DNA from: Henckelia pumila
Taxonomy: Eukaryota > Streptophyta > Magnoliopsida > Lamiales > Gesneriaceae
Length of the DNA stretch: 64,000 nt
NCBI RefSeq assembly: GCF_033568475.1
Contig: NC_133122.1
Coordinates: 180,129,449 to 180,193,448 of the forward strand
Direction: 5' to 3'
Positions within the stretch are counted from its first letter, which is position 1; the number at the start of each line of letters is the position of its first letter. Positions 46,816 through 58,396 of the stretch are shown here, piece after piece. Under the pieces are notes generated by a model. It made no database searches. It was given only the letters and a program-made list of their open reading frames with translations, and was not told where the DNA came from. The position numbers and the translations under genes were made by a program.

Positions 46816-47876
46816 TTCAGCTTGTTTTTAGGGGTTTAGGGGTGATTCCAGCCTTCCTAGGCTTGGTCCGTAGGTTGGCCAGGTGCTCCGGGGTTGCGGC
46901 GGAGCGGTGCCTAAGTTCTGGGGCAGTCGTCATCAGTGGGCTGACGACAGACGCAGGTATAGCTTTGGCTCCTTATAGTAAATAGGAAGTATGCTATAGT
47001 CTAGTTAAGGCTTTTAGAATAAAGTGATAATGCATGAGTACTTTGCATTGTAGTGTGGACTGTAGGCTTAGATATAGTGCTGGTCTAGCTTGCCTAGTTT
47101 TTGAGGTACGGAAGTATTATTCGAGATATCCAGATTGAGTATGCATGTATTATGTGTTTGCATGGATTATGTGATTGCATGTTTTATATGCCTTTTTATA
47201 TACAACATGTCACGACTATATGTTGAATACATGAGCATATTGAGCCTGTATCCTTGCTATATCCGGTATTTGGATATTTATCCTGTCAGTAAATGGTTGG
47301 ACACAAAGACACGTGTTAGGTCACCAAAATCAGTTGGACACGGATCTCGTGTTAGGTCACTGATATTTGGTTGGACACGTGTACTTGTGTTAGGTCACCA
47401 TCAGGGCTTCTGAGTATGTTGGTCACCTCCTGTAGCGACGGCTAAGCGTAGCACATACCAGGACCCAAGTTTGTTCTTGATCAGATACTTTTGACCTCGT
47501 GTCTTGGTACACAGTTCACTTGCATACATGCACATATAATACCGTATACTCATACTCTCGTACTGAGCTTATCATGCTCACGTCCCGTACTTGTTGTATC
47601 TGGACACCCTATTCCATAGGGCAGGTCTGCGGCTGGATGATGCGGGTGGTTCCAGGAGGGCTTAGGCGTTGGATGACCAGCAAGGCATTGTCTAGGCTTT
47701 TGTTTCTGTTGTATTTGGGTTAATACATTGGATTTATTTGATTTGGTTGTATCATAATTATTTTATTTGGGGATTTATTTATGCTTTTCCGCTGTTAATT
47801 CTGATGATTTTATTATTTAAGTTAAATGCATGCTTAAGCTTTTGATTAGTAGGTGATCACGGCGCGGGTCACTACA
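46473..47876 (+). repeat. 5' LTR of the gag-only element
   Basis: TGTAGTAGCCCGG to GGGTCACTACA, 1404 bp. It contains two TTCGG-N-TCGGAAC palindromes (46687-46722), a TATA box CCTATAAATAGG, a (CT)n run (46772-46812) and the conserved CATCAGTGGGCTGACGAC motif (46931-46948). Confidence 0.85.
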
Positions 47877-47955
47877 TTTATGGTATGAGAGAATGCATAG
47901 TAATCTTGAGATCTAGATTGTTGAAATTGGGTTTAACCTTTCGATCATCGTATGG

Positions 47956-48948
47956 ATGGCGGGACATGGTGACGAAAGTAGCCATAGTAGCGTGGGTGGA
48001 CGCTGGGGTGATCAGGACGATCGGGAGCATTGTCGGGCCATCATCACCATCGCCATGATGATCATAGGCGCTTCAGTATGCACAGGTTTTTGCAGATGGG
48101 TCTGAAACCATTAGTCGGAGGTGAGTCACCGGAGGATGCGGAGACCTGGCTTTGGCATATGGAGGTCTGCTTCCGAGAGTTCCGTTGCACAGAGGAGCAG
48201 AAAATGGAGACTCTTGAATTCCTCGTGGATGGACTAGCTCCGAGATGGTGGCATTCTGCATCCACACCATTTATTACAGCCCGGGGAGTTGCTACCTGGG
48301 AAGAATTCCGCACAGCTTTTCACAAGCTTTATTTTCCTCCTACAGGCGAAGGCGAGCAAGTTACTGAGTTTGCGTCAGGGATCGATGTCGATCGACGATT
48401 ACCAGCTGAAGTTCTTTGAGTTGCTGCCCTATTGCCCCCAGATTTCTGATAGCACGGAGGCGAAGTATAATCTGTTCCTCCAGGGTCTTAATCCGAAAAT
48501 CCATGACCGGGTAGCTGTGGGTAATGACATGACTTATGAGGGATTAGTTAGTCGATGTCATCAGACGGAGGATAGCATTCGATGCAACATGTCTTTCTTC
48601 TCATCTAGACCCACGAGTTCTTTGAGTCCCCGTACTTAGTCATTTAAGAAATCCGGATCTTCTTCATCTACAGGATCTGGTGAGACTCGTCAGCCGGGCA
48701 AGAATAAGTTGCAGTGTGATCATTGTGGGAGAGACCATCTCACTGAGAATTTTAGAGCCGCTGCTGGAGCTTGTTTCATCTGTGGAAGTGTTGATCACTT
48801 CAAGAGAGATTGTCCCAAGCGTAGTGGACAGAGTGGACAAGAATCTAGGATGGTATCTCAGGTGAGTAGACAGTATGAGGTATCAGTGCAGCAAAGGACC
48901 CAGAGTAGGCATCATGGAGATGGTCAGCAGTCTCGGATGCAGGGTTAG
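47956..48948 (+). pseudogene. Degraded gag with CCHC zinc knuckle
   Basis: The likely start is 47956 (MAGHGDESSH), like the gag of the minus-strand element at 58286. Frames change near 48010 and near 48345, and a TAG lies at 48637-48639. Recognisable parts are GLKPLVGGESPEDAETWL, the capsid-like region SLRQGSMSIDDYQLKFFELL and the knuckle CFICGSVDHFKRDC (48775-48816). Gag would form the particle that packages element RNA; this copy cannot make an intact one. Confidence 0.8.
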
Positions 48949-50149
48949 ATTTATGCTTTGCAGGGAGCTCAGACGCAGTCAGAAAATAATGTTAACGCTC
49001 ATAATGATTTTTATGGATGATGTATTTGAGTTTTCCGTTTGATAAATTCTGTTTTGTGATAGCAGAATATAAATAAGTTGTATTCTGACAATCATGTGGA
49101 TTTATGATTTGGGAATTTTCTAAATTTAATTCCAAGTATTTTCTGATCGATATTCAACTGTGTTGAATTAGTTGATATTTGCATAACCAAGGATTAGAGT
49201 TGTGCTTGTTTTCAGATGATCAGTTCTAGGCTTTTTCCTATGATTCAAAAAGTCCGTGATTTGACGTAGTGCCAAAGTTGACTTGTTTTCTCAGAAACTC
49301 AGTGTTTGGGTCATTGGTTATTGGTGATGGATTTTCATCATACTTTGAGTGATGAATTATACCAGGTGCTGAGGACTGTGCTGGATTGTTCAAGACGGGA
49401 TAGGAAGCGCGACCTACGCCGATGTTTTCTGGGAAGTTTATTCCAGATAGGATATTGGGGGAGGCTACCTGAGTCTTGATATTTTGCACAGTTATAGCAA
49501 GGAGTATAATTACCAAAAGGAATGTTCTTATGAATTTGATATTGGTAGTGGATTAGTACCAAGAGATTTGAACGTTATCGTCTGACTTTATCAGGGATAC
49601 AAATTTTAGTTTCCGTTGACAGAATAGTTTTGGAAAGAATTCTTTGACAAGTGTACATTCTGGATGGATAGTTTTCACAGGTGGTACTGGGGGAGAACCA
49701 AGATATTCGATCATTATCGTCTGGCAATATCAGAGTTACAGATAGTGATCGAGGACATGATCAACATGATGATTTGAGTTTCTTATTAAGTGATTGTAAG
49801 ACTTATTTGGGTGATTTCCCTATGAGATTAGAGATATGATTTTGAGTTGTCAAGTGATGAAAATTTTCATTAGGATACAGTGATGATTGATAATGAGAGA
49901 CGTGGACTGTAATCAGGATTGGAAGTGGTGGTATGTGTTCCCATTATTGCTCTGGAAGTCTTTTGTACTTCAGAAAGGTTATTGGAAAGTTACCCCAGTC
50001 TAGAGACCATGATGTTACTAGTGATTATTTAGATTCAGTGAGGTCTTGTAAAATTATATGAGAGAATAAAGAACTTGTTGTTCTTATTCAAGTCCATATC
50101 GGTACTTAAGATGTATTTCGAGGACGAAATTATCTTAAGTGGGGGAGAA

Positions 50150-50515
50150 TATAGTAGACCGATTCTATTTTACAAGATTAAATGATTTTAAACATGTTAG
50201 AAAATGACATATAATTTTAAAAGTGTCAATACATGTTTAAGGAGTCCTTATTTAGTTAAAATAAGTGGAAAATCATATCCGAAACGTCCGAAAAAGGTAG
50301 GGTAGGTCCCAGGGGTCCAAAAATGAGTTTGGAAGGACCAAAACAGTTCGGAGCATACGGACCAGTTCGGGCCCTCCGAACCACTTCGGGCCCTCCAAAC
50401 CCAGTTCGGGCCATCCGAACTCAGTAGAGCCCAGGTGTCAAAATGGCTCGGACAAGTGGCAGTTCGGGCCGTCCGAACTCCGCCTATAAATAGGCCATCC
50501 GAGGGCCTCATTTCT

Positions 50516-50593
<78 letters not shown>

Positions 50594-51654
50594 TTCAGCT
50601 TGGTTTTAGGGGTTTAGGGGTGATTCCAGCCTTCCTAGGCTTGGTCCGGAGGTTGGCCAGGTGCTTCGGGATTGCGGCGGAGCGGTGCCCAAGTTCTGGG
50701 GCAGTCGTCATCAGCGGGCTGACGACGGACGCAGGTATAGCTTTGGCTCCTTATAGTAAATAGGAAGTATGCTATAGTCTAGTTAAGGCTTTTAGAATAA
50801 AGTGATAATGCATGAGTACTTTGCATTGTAGTATAGACTGTAGGCTTGTACATAGTGCTGGTCTAGCTTGCCTAGTTTTTGAGGTACGGAAGTATTTTTC
50901 GAGATATCCAGATTGAGTATGCATGTATTATGTGTTTGCATGGATTATGTGATTGCATGTTTTATATGCCTTTATATATACAGCATGTCACGACTATATG
51001 TTGCATACATGAGCATATTGAGCCTGTATCCTTGCGATATCCGGTATTTGGATATTTATCCTGTCAGTAGATGGTTGGACACAGAGACACATGTTAGGTC
51101 ACCAAAATCAGTTTGACACGGATCTCGTGTTAGGTCACTGATATTTGGTTGGACACGTGTACTTGTGTTAGGTCAACATCAGGGCTTCTGGGTATGTTGG
51201 TCACCTCCTGTAGCAACGGCTCAGCGTGGAACATACCAGGACCCAAGTTTGTTCTTGATCAGATATTCTTGACCTCGTGTCTTGGTACACAGTTCACTTG
51301 CATACATGCACATATAATACCGTATACTCATACTCTCGTACTGAGCTTATCATGCTCACGTCCCGTACTTGTTGTATCTGGACACCCTATTCCATAGGGC
51401 AGGTCTGCGGCTGGATGATGCGGGTGGTTCCAGGAGGGCTTAGGCATTGGATGACCAGCAAGGCTTTGTCTAGACTTTTGTTTCTGTTGTATTTGAGTTA
51501 ATACATTTGATTTATTCGATTTGGTTGTATCATAATTATTTTATTTGGGGATTTATTTATGCTTTTCCGCTGTTAATTTTGATGATTTTATTATTTAAGT
51601 TAAATGCATGCTTAAACTTTTGATTAGTAGGTGATCACGGCGCGGATCACTACA
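50150..51654 (+). repeat. 3' LTR of the gag-only element
   Basis: It starts TATAGTAGACC (TG mutated to TA) and ends CGGATCACTACA; 1505 bp. It has four TTCGGGCC-N-TCCGAAC palindromes (50346-50480) against two in the 5' LTR, and a longer (CT)n run (50516-50590). Confidence 0.85.
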
Positions 51655-51683
51655 TGTCCTGTATCCAAATGTCCACTCACTTG

Positions 51684-52349
51684 TAGGGATTGCAATGAGC
51701 CGGGTTTAGTGTTAAACCCGCCCCGGATGAGGCGGGTTCAAACCCGATCAAACGGGTTTTGGGGCGGGGCGGCTCTTGGTCAACGGGTCCGGAGACGTGT
51801 CCGGGGCGGGTCCCGGGTTTGAGTGCACCCCCCGAACCCGCCCCGTATATATATATATATTTATATTTTATATATCATATAAAATAATATATAACATTTA
51901 TAATATATTATATATAGTATATATTAATATATACAGTATCTCTATAAAATATATTATATTATATATATAGTATATATATTTTAGATATACAATATATTAT
52001 ATACAGTAATATACCGTAGATTATATATATGTATAATTTTTTTTTGTTCAGTATATATCGTATAAATATATATATATATACATACTGTATATATATATTT
52101 CATATAAATAAATAGATATGTATATATAAATATATTTATAATATTATAAATAATAATATATTTAATTTTTATTAAAAAATAAATGTTAACGGGTTCGTGG
52201 GTCCAAACCCGGGTTGGACCACCAGGTTTTGAGGCGGGGCGGGTCAAAAAAAGAGGCGGGGCGGGTTCGGGTCTGGGTCTAATATCTTTTGGCGGGCGGT
52301 TCTTGGGTTTGGCAAAACCCGCCTCGAACCCGCCCCGTTGCCATCCCCA
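51684..52349. mobile_element. hAT-like non-autonomous element
   Basis: The ends TAGGGATTGCAATG and CCGTTGCCATCCCCA are inverted. Flanks are CTCACTTG on both sides (51676-51683 and 52350-52357), a perfect 8-bp duplication. GC-rich arms with CGGGGCGGG motifs flank a ~330-bp AT core of TATATA repeats. It is non-coding and sits inside LTR-B. Confidence 0.85.
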
Positions 52350-52681
52350 CTCACTTGCTTGTTTGTCTCGCTAAGGATCGGACGTTCCTATCGTAGTTCG
52401 GACCTTTCGAACTGTTCTTTTGCATCCGAACATTGACCATGCTTCTGAAAACGTTCGGACCTTTCGAACTGAATTCGAACATTTCGAACCGCCCTGCATC
52501 AGAACTTAAACAAGGCCTAGTTCAGTGCTTCCGAACTGTACCTCGGACCTTCCAAACCTTCGAGTGGATCTGAAGCTTGAAATTCATATTTTATTCCTAA
52601 TTAAGTTTTTATTTGTATAAATTTTAACCCTTAACCATATTTAATATTTAATTAACTTAAATCAGGGTATGAGTTACTACC

Positions 52682-53821
52682 ATTAGCCCATTACCATCCC
52701 CAACTCTCCAGAAAATCCCCTTACGGATGACATTGCGCCTCCATAGTGATGATCACCACATAAAAGAAGGTTTGGAACCCAGATCCGCCACCATTACGTC
52801 AAAGTGTTTAACACAGAGAGATTTAAAGATATTGGCCATCAACGAGTTAGGATAATGGAACACTCGTCAAACTTGCTTGGCCACAAGGGCTTTGTTAAAT
52901 GCACTCAACTTATGAAAACCCATTCCCTGCCACTTCGGCCTACAGACGCTATCCCAACTCAACCAATGCATACCCATTTTCCCTGTGTTTTTAGACCACC
53001 AAAAAATTGCACAAGGTTGCTTTATTCCTTGACAGACTGAGATTGGTATTTTAAGGCAAAACAAATCATAAGTCGGTATAGCTTGCAACACTACTTTAAT
53101 TAGAACTTCACGACCTCCCATAGAAAATCTTTTGACCACCACCCTTGAATTTTCCGACAAACGCACTCGCACAAATAGGAAAAATGGAGTCGTTTTTTTT
53201 TAATAAAGAGAATGTTGGCATCCCAAATAGAGATCGTGAGCCTGTACCATTGAAGTAGGAAACACGTTCTTGATATATTAGATAACACCATAAGAAGTAT
53301 TAGGGCTAAAAAAAAGCGCAGATTTATCATAATTAACCATCTGACTTGACGCCCTTTCATAAATTCGTAAACATTGGCGAAATTGTAAGAAACACTCTTT
53401 CTTCGCTATAAAAAAGACTAGACTATCATCTACAAAGAAAAAATATGAAACAACCGGACATGACGCTGCAATCTTCACTCCTTTGAAGAGCCTTTGATTC
53501 ACGACTTTTGAAATTATAGAGGACAAGCCATGTGCACATAGAACAAACAAAAATGAGGATAGCTTATCTCTTTGCCTCGGCCCTATAGAAGGCTGAATTT
53601 TGCCAACAAAAAATTGGTTGATCCGGAAAGCATATCTAACTAAGATAACACACCTCATAATAAAATTAACCCACTCCTTGGAAAACCCTCGTTTAATCAT
53701 TATAGTACTCAAAAAGCTCCACTTAAATTTGTCACTCATATCAAGCTCTAAAAGCTGTGTATCCTGATTTCTCCTTCTTGTTATTCCTAATCCAATTCAT
53801 ACATTCAAAACCAATAATGAC
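52682..53821 (-). mobile_element. LINE, middle piece (reverse transcriptase core to C-terminus)
   Basis: On the minus strand, 53739-53278 shows DMSDKFKWSFL, the active-site region FFFVDDSLVF (family FADD) and YERASSQMVNYDKSA. 53172-52867 shows GGREVLIKVVLQAIPTY, IFWWSKN and GMGFHKLSAFNKALVAKQ. This is an L1-type plant RT. Frameshifts separate the parts. Its 5' neighbour in the LINE is now at 61631-61862 and its 3' neighbour at 40850-41851. Confidence 0.85.
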
Positions 53822-54789
53822 TGTAGTAGCCCGATTCTATTTTACAAGATTAATTTTCTAATCATGTTTAGAATTAATGAAACATGAATTAAGATATTTT
53901 TATATAATTTAACGGACCAAGGAATTGGGTCTAGAATGCCCGAAAAATGCTTAATGGGTTTATTTAGGCTCGGGCAGTTCGAGGGTCCAAACCAGATCGA
54001 AGCCACCGATGGAGTTTGGAAGATAAGGGTCAGATCGGAGCGTCCGAACTCAGTGCCATGCACGTGGACATTGGGATTGAACACGTAGCTGCATGCAAGG
54101 GATCAGAGCCTCCGAAGTGGGATCAGAGAGTCAGATCTTACCCGGTCGGAACGTGGAACTCATGAATGGATCGGAGCGTCCAATCGATGTCTATAAATAG
54201 GGGTCCGAGAGCTCTTATTTCTTGCTCATTTCTCATCTCTCCTTGGCCCATGTTAGCTTGATTTTAAGAGCTTTTGGTTACTCTTATTTTAAGAGTTGGA
54301 GTGGTAGTAGTTTTTTTTATAACGGACAGTGTCCGTAGTAGTGGCCAGGCGGGGAGCTCTGACAAGGTGTCCAAGAGTCTTAGCAAGGTTGTGCCCAAGC
54401 TCTAGGGCATGCGACATCAGCGGGCTGACGACAGACGAAGGTATGGTTATGGTTTCTTATAGGAAATAGGGAGTATGTTATAGTTTAGTTAAGACTTTTA
54501 GAGCATGTTAGGTTTTGTTTGGCATGCCAGATAATGCATGGTATTTATGTATTGTAGTGCTGCATGGTAGGCTTGGACCTAGAGGGGAGCTTCTAGGATC
54601 TGCCTTAGTAAGGTACTGAAGTTTTATTCGAGATATCCAGATTGAGTATACATGTATTATGTGATTGCATGATTTATATGATACATCATGCCACGATTGT
54701 ATGTTGCATACATGAGCATATTGAGCCTTTATCCTAGAAGTATCCTATAGTAGGGCGCTCACCCTACGAGTTTGTGGATGGTTGGATAC
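53822..54789 (+). mobile_element. Gypsy element D, 5' LTR (right part lost)
   Basis: It starts TGTAGTAGCCCGATTC and matches 60198-61165 closely, including GATCGGAGCGTCCGAAC, TATA (TCTATAAATAGG) and the CATCAGCGGGCTGACGAC motif. It breaks off after GGTTGGATAC, where unrelated sequence starts TGTGAGACC. The left flank is ATGAC (53817-53821), matching ATGGC after the 3' LTR. Confidence 0.8.
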
Positions 54790-55013
54790 TGTGAGACCTC
54801 GGTTCTAAACAATAATTAAACATACCAGACCCAACCAAGAAAAGCGATTATTTTTTTTTTATAAAAGAGAACGCCTCGCGCTCGCGCTCGACAACATCTC
54901 GCGCGCGCGCAAGCTATGCCTCCAGATCCCCAGCTGAAGGCTCGCGCCCGCGCGAGATACATCTCTCCACCAAACATCTCGAAAAAAATTGATACACACT
55001 CCTCTTCATCCCT
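54790..55013. mobile_element. Unassigned LTR-like fragment (TGTGAGACCTCGG)
   Basis: It begins TGTGAGACCTCGGTTC and holds a GC-rich CGCGCTCGCGCTCG block and a T-run. It looks like the end of an LTR of another family. It is joined directly to the broken integrase of element E. Open frames through it are not conserved. Confidence 0.4.
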
Positions 55014-55273
55014 TTCCACCAGAATCTAGTTCGCAAATTCTTATACATTTTCATGCTTCCAGGATGAACTGATAATCGACTCCTGTGAGCTTGAGAAAGA
55101 ATATCGTTCCTGAGTTCCGCAACATCAGGTACAACCACTCAATTAGATAAGCACAATAATCCATCTGCCTGAAAATGGAATCCAGATGTATTAACCCCAT
55201 TGGTTAGACGTGCCAAACGCTGAGTCTTAACATCAGATATCTGAGCATTTCTGATCCGAGAATACAATGCTGG

Positions 55274-56848
55274 CTAAGATAGAATAGTATACAATCGAAT
55301 CTCATTTCTCCCTTTCCTGTGCTTGAGCGTAAAACTCAATGAACAACACTCTTGTATCATATGAGATATTTCATTAGTCTGAAGTGTAGACAGTCTCACC
55401 TGCCGACTCAAGACATCAGCAGTAAGATTAGCAGAACTTGGATGATATTTGATTTCATAATCATAATCCTTCAGAAGATCCATCCAGCGTCTCTGTCGCA
55501 TATTCAACTCCGCCTGAGTGAATAAATACTTCAAACTCTTGTGATCCGTAAATATCTCAAATTTCTCGCCATAAAGATAATGCCTCCAAATATTGAGTGC
55601 AAATACAATGGCGGCTAACTTGAGATCATGTACTGGATAATTATTCTCATGCGTCTTCAACTGTCGAGAAGCATAGACAATAACATGTCCATGCTGTGTA
55701 AGAACACATCCTAACCCCTGACCAGATGCATCAGTATAGACAATATAACCTCCTGATCCAGAAGGTAGAGCTAACACAGGTGCAGTAGTAAGACGTCTAC
55801 GCAGCTCGTGAAATGACTCCTCACAATCCGAGGACCATATGAAGGCAACATCTTTCCGCGTAAGCTGTGTCAAAGGCCTGGCCAACTGTGCAAAATTCTC
55901 GATGAACCGACGGTAATAACCCGCTAGACCCAAGAAACTTCGAATCTCAGCAACCGTCGTCGGACGAGACCAGTTCAGCACTGCCTCTATCTTACTTGGA
56001 TCAACAGATATCCCTTCACTAGAAATTACATGACCGAGAAACACTACCCGATCAAGCCAGAATTCGCACTTGCTTAATTTCGCATACATCTGCTTATCTC
56101 GTAACGTCTGTAAAATAATTCTCAGATGCTGTGCATGCTTATCCTTGTCATGAGAATAGACAAGAATATCATCAATAAAGACGATGACAAATCTATCCAG
56201 ATATTCTTGAAATACCTGATTCATCAGATTCATAAAGACTGCCGGTGCATTCGTCAAACCGAATGGCATCACCAGAAATTCATAATGCCCGTATCTGGTC
56301 TTGAAAGCAGTCGTAGAAATATCTGAGTCTCGTACCCGCATCTGGTGGTATCCAGATCTCAGATCTATCTTCGAGTAAACAGAAGTACCCTGTAATTGAT
56401 CGAACAGATCATCAATCCACGACAAAGGATACTTATTCTTGATGGTGACACGATTCAACTGCCTGTAGTCAATACATAATCGCATCGATCCATCCTTCTT
56501 CTTGACGAACAAAACAGGTGCTCCCCACGAAGAAACACTCGGACGAATATATCCCTTATCAAACAGATCCTGCAATTGCTGTTTCAATTCCCTCATCTCT
56601 GACGGTGCCAGACGATAAGGTGCTCGAGATATAGGCATAGTTCCTGGTACTAGATCAATACCAAATTCAACCTCTCGAACCGGAGGAAAATCAGGAATCT
56701 CATCAGGGAATACATCAGGAAACTTGCTGACAACCGGTAACTGATCGATACCCGGACTACTCGTGGACATATCAACTGCATAGATGAGGTAGCCCTCCCC
56801 ACCTGACTCTAAGACATGACATGCCTTCAAAGCCGAAACAAGTGGCAT
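55274..56848 (-). pseudogene. Gypsy RT-RNase H of element E
   Basis: A 524-codon open frame. RT motifs include [33 protein letters not shown], the fingers-palm MPFGLTNAP and the catalytic FIDDILVYS. RNase H has [15 protein letters not shown] and [11 protein letters not shown]. The protein would copy element RNA into DNA. It is still open, but upstream it is out of frame with protease (shift near 56880), and it ends LYTILS before the integrase part, which continues in a disrupted frame. Confidence 0.85.
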
Positions 56849-57600
56849 CGGAGGTCGCGCACCCTCTCCATAAAAGTACCATCACCCTCATCCGGATGAA
56901 ACTGTATCAGACGCTGATAACAATCCACAGTAGCGTGATACAAAGTCAGCATATCTATTCCCAAAATACAATCCAAATCTGTCATCGCTAGAATCATCAG
57001 ATTAGTAGACAACACGTGACCCTCAAACTCTAGAAGGCAACCCATCACTAGACGCTTAGTCACTACCTCCTGCTCCAGCGGAGTAGATACAACTAAATCC
57101 ATATCTAATAATACATAAGGTAATATATGTATCTTAACAAAATGGCTAGAAATAAAAGAATGCGGTGCTCCAGTATCAATTAAAAAAAGTTCAGGAATAC
57201 CACATAACAAAAAGGTGCCTACCAACATGTGATCGCTTCCCTTAGTAGCCTGGTCTTGAGACAGAGCAAACACCTGCCCTTGTGAGTGTGGACGGTAACC
57301 AGAAGAACTCTGTGGTGCTGGCTGCTGACGTGGAAAAGTAGAAGCCTGAGATCCAACCTCTGATCCCGATCCACTAGCAGAACCCATACGCTGAGGACAA
57401 TCTCTCCGCAGATGTCCCTGCTCACCACAAATATAACAAGAACCAGTAGCCTTTCGACATGAAGCTGCAGGATGTTTCCCTCCACAGTGGCTGCAAAATT
57501 CCTCTTTCTTCTTCTTCTTCCCGAAACGGAATGTACCTCGTGAACCACGAGAACCAGATAAAGTAGAAGGAGTAGAAGAAGACATAGGTCCAGATTGCAC
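56827..57600 (-). pseudogene. Zinc knuckle and aspartic protease of element E
   Basis: The frame starts in the gag tail. CCHC knuckle CYICGEQGHLRRDC lies near residue 55, preceded by a CSHCGGKHPAASC finger. The retropepsin has the active site LIDTGAPHSFIS and, later, DCILGIDML. A frameshift near 56880 separates it from RT. Confidence 0.8.
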
Positions 57601-58286
57601 AACAGATTGAGCTCTAGGCTCAAAGATCCACTAGGCTGTCCTGGCATCATCAACTGTGCCCGCCTGTTGCTGGTCTCCACAAGACGGCAACGGTTCACCA
57701 AAGTCTCATAAGATGTCGGATCATTACAGACGACAACTTGTGAGTAGATATCTTGATTCAAACCTTGCAGAAAGATATCATACTTGGATGCATCACTGTC
57801 ACTGATATGAGGACTGAAAGGTAGCAGATCAAGAAATCGTTGCTGATATTGATCAATAGTCATTGATCCTTGCCTCAGAGTAAGCAAATCCATCGATCGT
57901 GCTCGGCGAACAGCTGGAGGAAAATACAGTTTCTGAAACTGCTGACAAAAATCTCTCCAAGTCACCTGTCCTCTCTTAGTACGTGCCTGAGCAACCTTGG
58001 CATCCCACCAAAATCATGCTCGATCCTCTAAAACGAATTCTAAAACTTCCAATTTCTGCTCCTCAGTGCAATCGAAAGCTCGAAAAGCACTCTCGAGTTT
58101 GGACATCCAACTTCTTGCTTGTTCAGGATTCTCGCCTCCCACCAAGGGTTTCGGTCCTACTTGCATGAACTTATTAATAGTGTAGCGACGTCTACCCTCA
58201 TGAGGACGATGCTGATCATCACGATGGCGATGATGACGATGATGACCACCTCCCTGGTCAATACTACTGTGACTCTCGCCAGCCAT
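57219..58286 (-). pseudogene. Gag of element E
   Basis: The start is at 58286 (MAGESHSS). It contains GPKPLVGGENPEQARSWM and a capsid-like core (LRQGSMTIDQYQQRFLDLLPF). A TGA near 58012 (EDRA-stop-FWWDAK) and a frameshift near 57620 break it. The frame to 57219 after the shift is not real. Confidence 0.8.
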
Positions 58287-58396
58287 ATCCTGAAAAGAAT
58301 TGCACATTAAAATCCCAAATGTGCAATAATTACTCAAGACTAAACTAAATCCCAAGTACTAATTCCCAAAATCTATGCATGCTCTGATATCAAAAA

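Larger units (their letters stand above)
46473..51654 (+). mobile_element. Gag-only gypsy LTR element (TR-GAG type), complete with TSD
   Basis: LTRs lie at 46473-47876 and 50150-51654. The outer flanks are TGTCC on both sides (46468-46472 and 51655-51659). Downstream of the 5' LTR is TGGTATGAGAGAATGC, a diverged initiator-Met primer-binding site. A polypurine tract AAGTGGGGGAGA lies just before the 3' LTR. The 2.3-kb interior has a degraded gag and then 1.2 kb of non-coding sequence; no protease, RT, RNase H or integrase is seen. It sits inside LTR-B and is probably non-autonomous. Confidence 0.88.
41852..52681 (-). mobile_element. Minus-strand solo LTR (LTR-B), broken by nested insertions
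   Basis: LTR-B survives as 41852-~42150, ~43603-44019, 45541-46472, 51660-51683 and 52358-52681, about 1.5 kb once the insertions are taken out. It starts TGTAGTAACTC and ends GAGTTACTACC. Flanks are ATTAC (41847-41851) and ATTAG (52682-52686), a 5-bp duplication with one change. It contains TTCGGACCTTTCGAAC-type palindromes (52395-52560) and the conserved CCGTCGTAGCC motif (45723). No internal domain remains. Confidence 0.7.
55014..58396 (-). mobile_element. Gypsy element E, internal domain (gag-pol), truncated in integrase
   Basis: Minus-strand order from 58396: primer-binding site TGATATCAGAGC, gag, protease, RT, RNase H and integrase N-terminus. Integrase stops after the HHCC zinc-binding region (AHRSRLSVHPGS, QFFSRC); the catalytic core is missing. 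Stops or frameshifts lie at about 58012 (TGA in gag), 57620, 56880 and 55140, so the copy is dead. The domain order and the family of the LTR suggest a Tekay/Del-like chromovirus (inference). Confidence 0.88.

Noticed and set aside
48062-48313. Antisense frames across gag
   Set aside because: They mirror the degraded gag on the plus strand.
50513-50617. Poly(Ser-Leu) frame
   Set aside because: It is the (CT)n microsatellite of the 3' LTR.
52395-52560. CRISPR-like array of short repeats
   Set aside because: The units are irregular palindromes in an LTR U3, spacers are not uniform, and the DNA is plant nuclear.
54816-55019. Arg/Ala-rich minus-strand frame
   Set aside because: It spans the join of a GC-rich LTR scrap and the broken integrase of element E.
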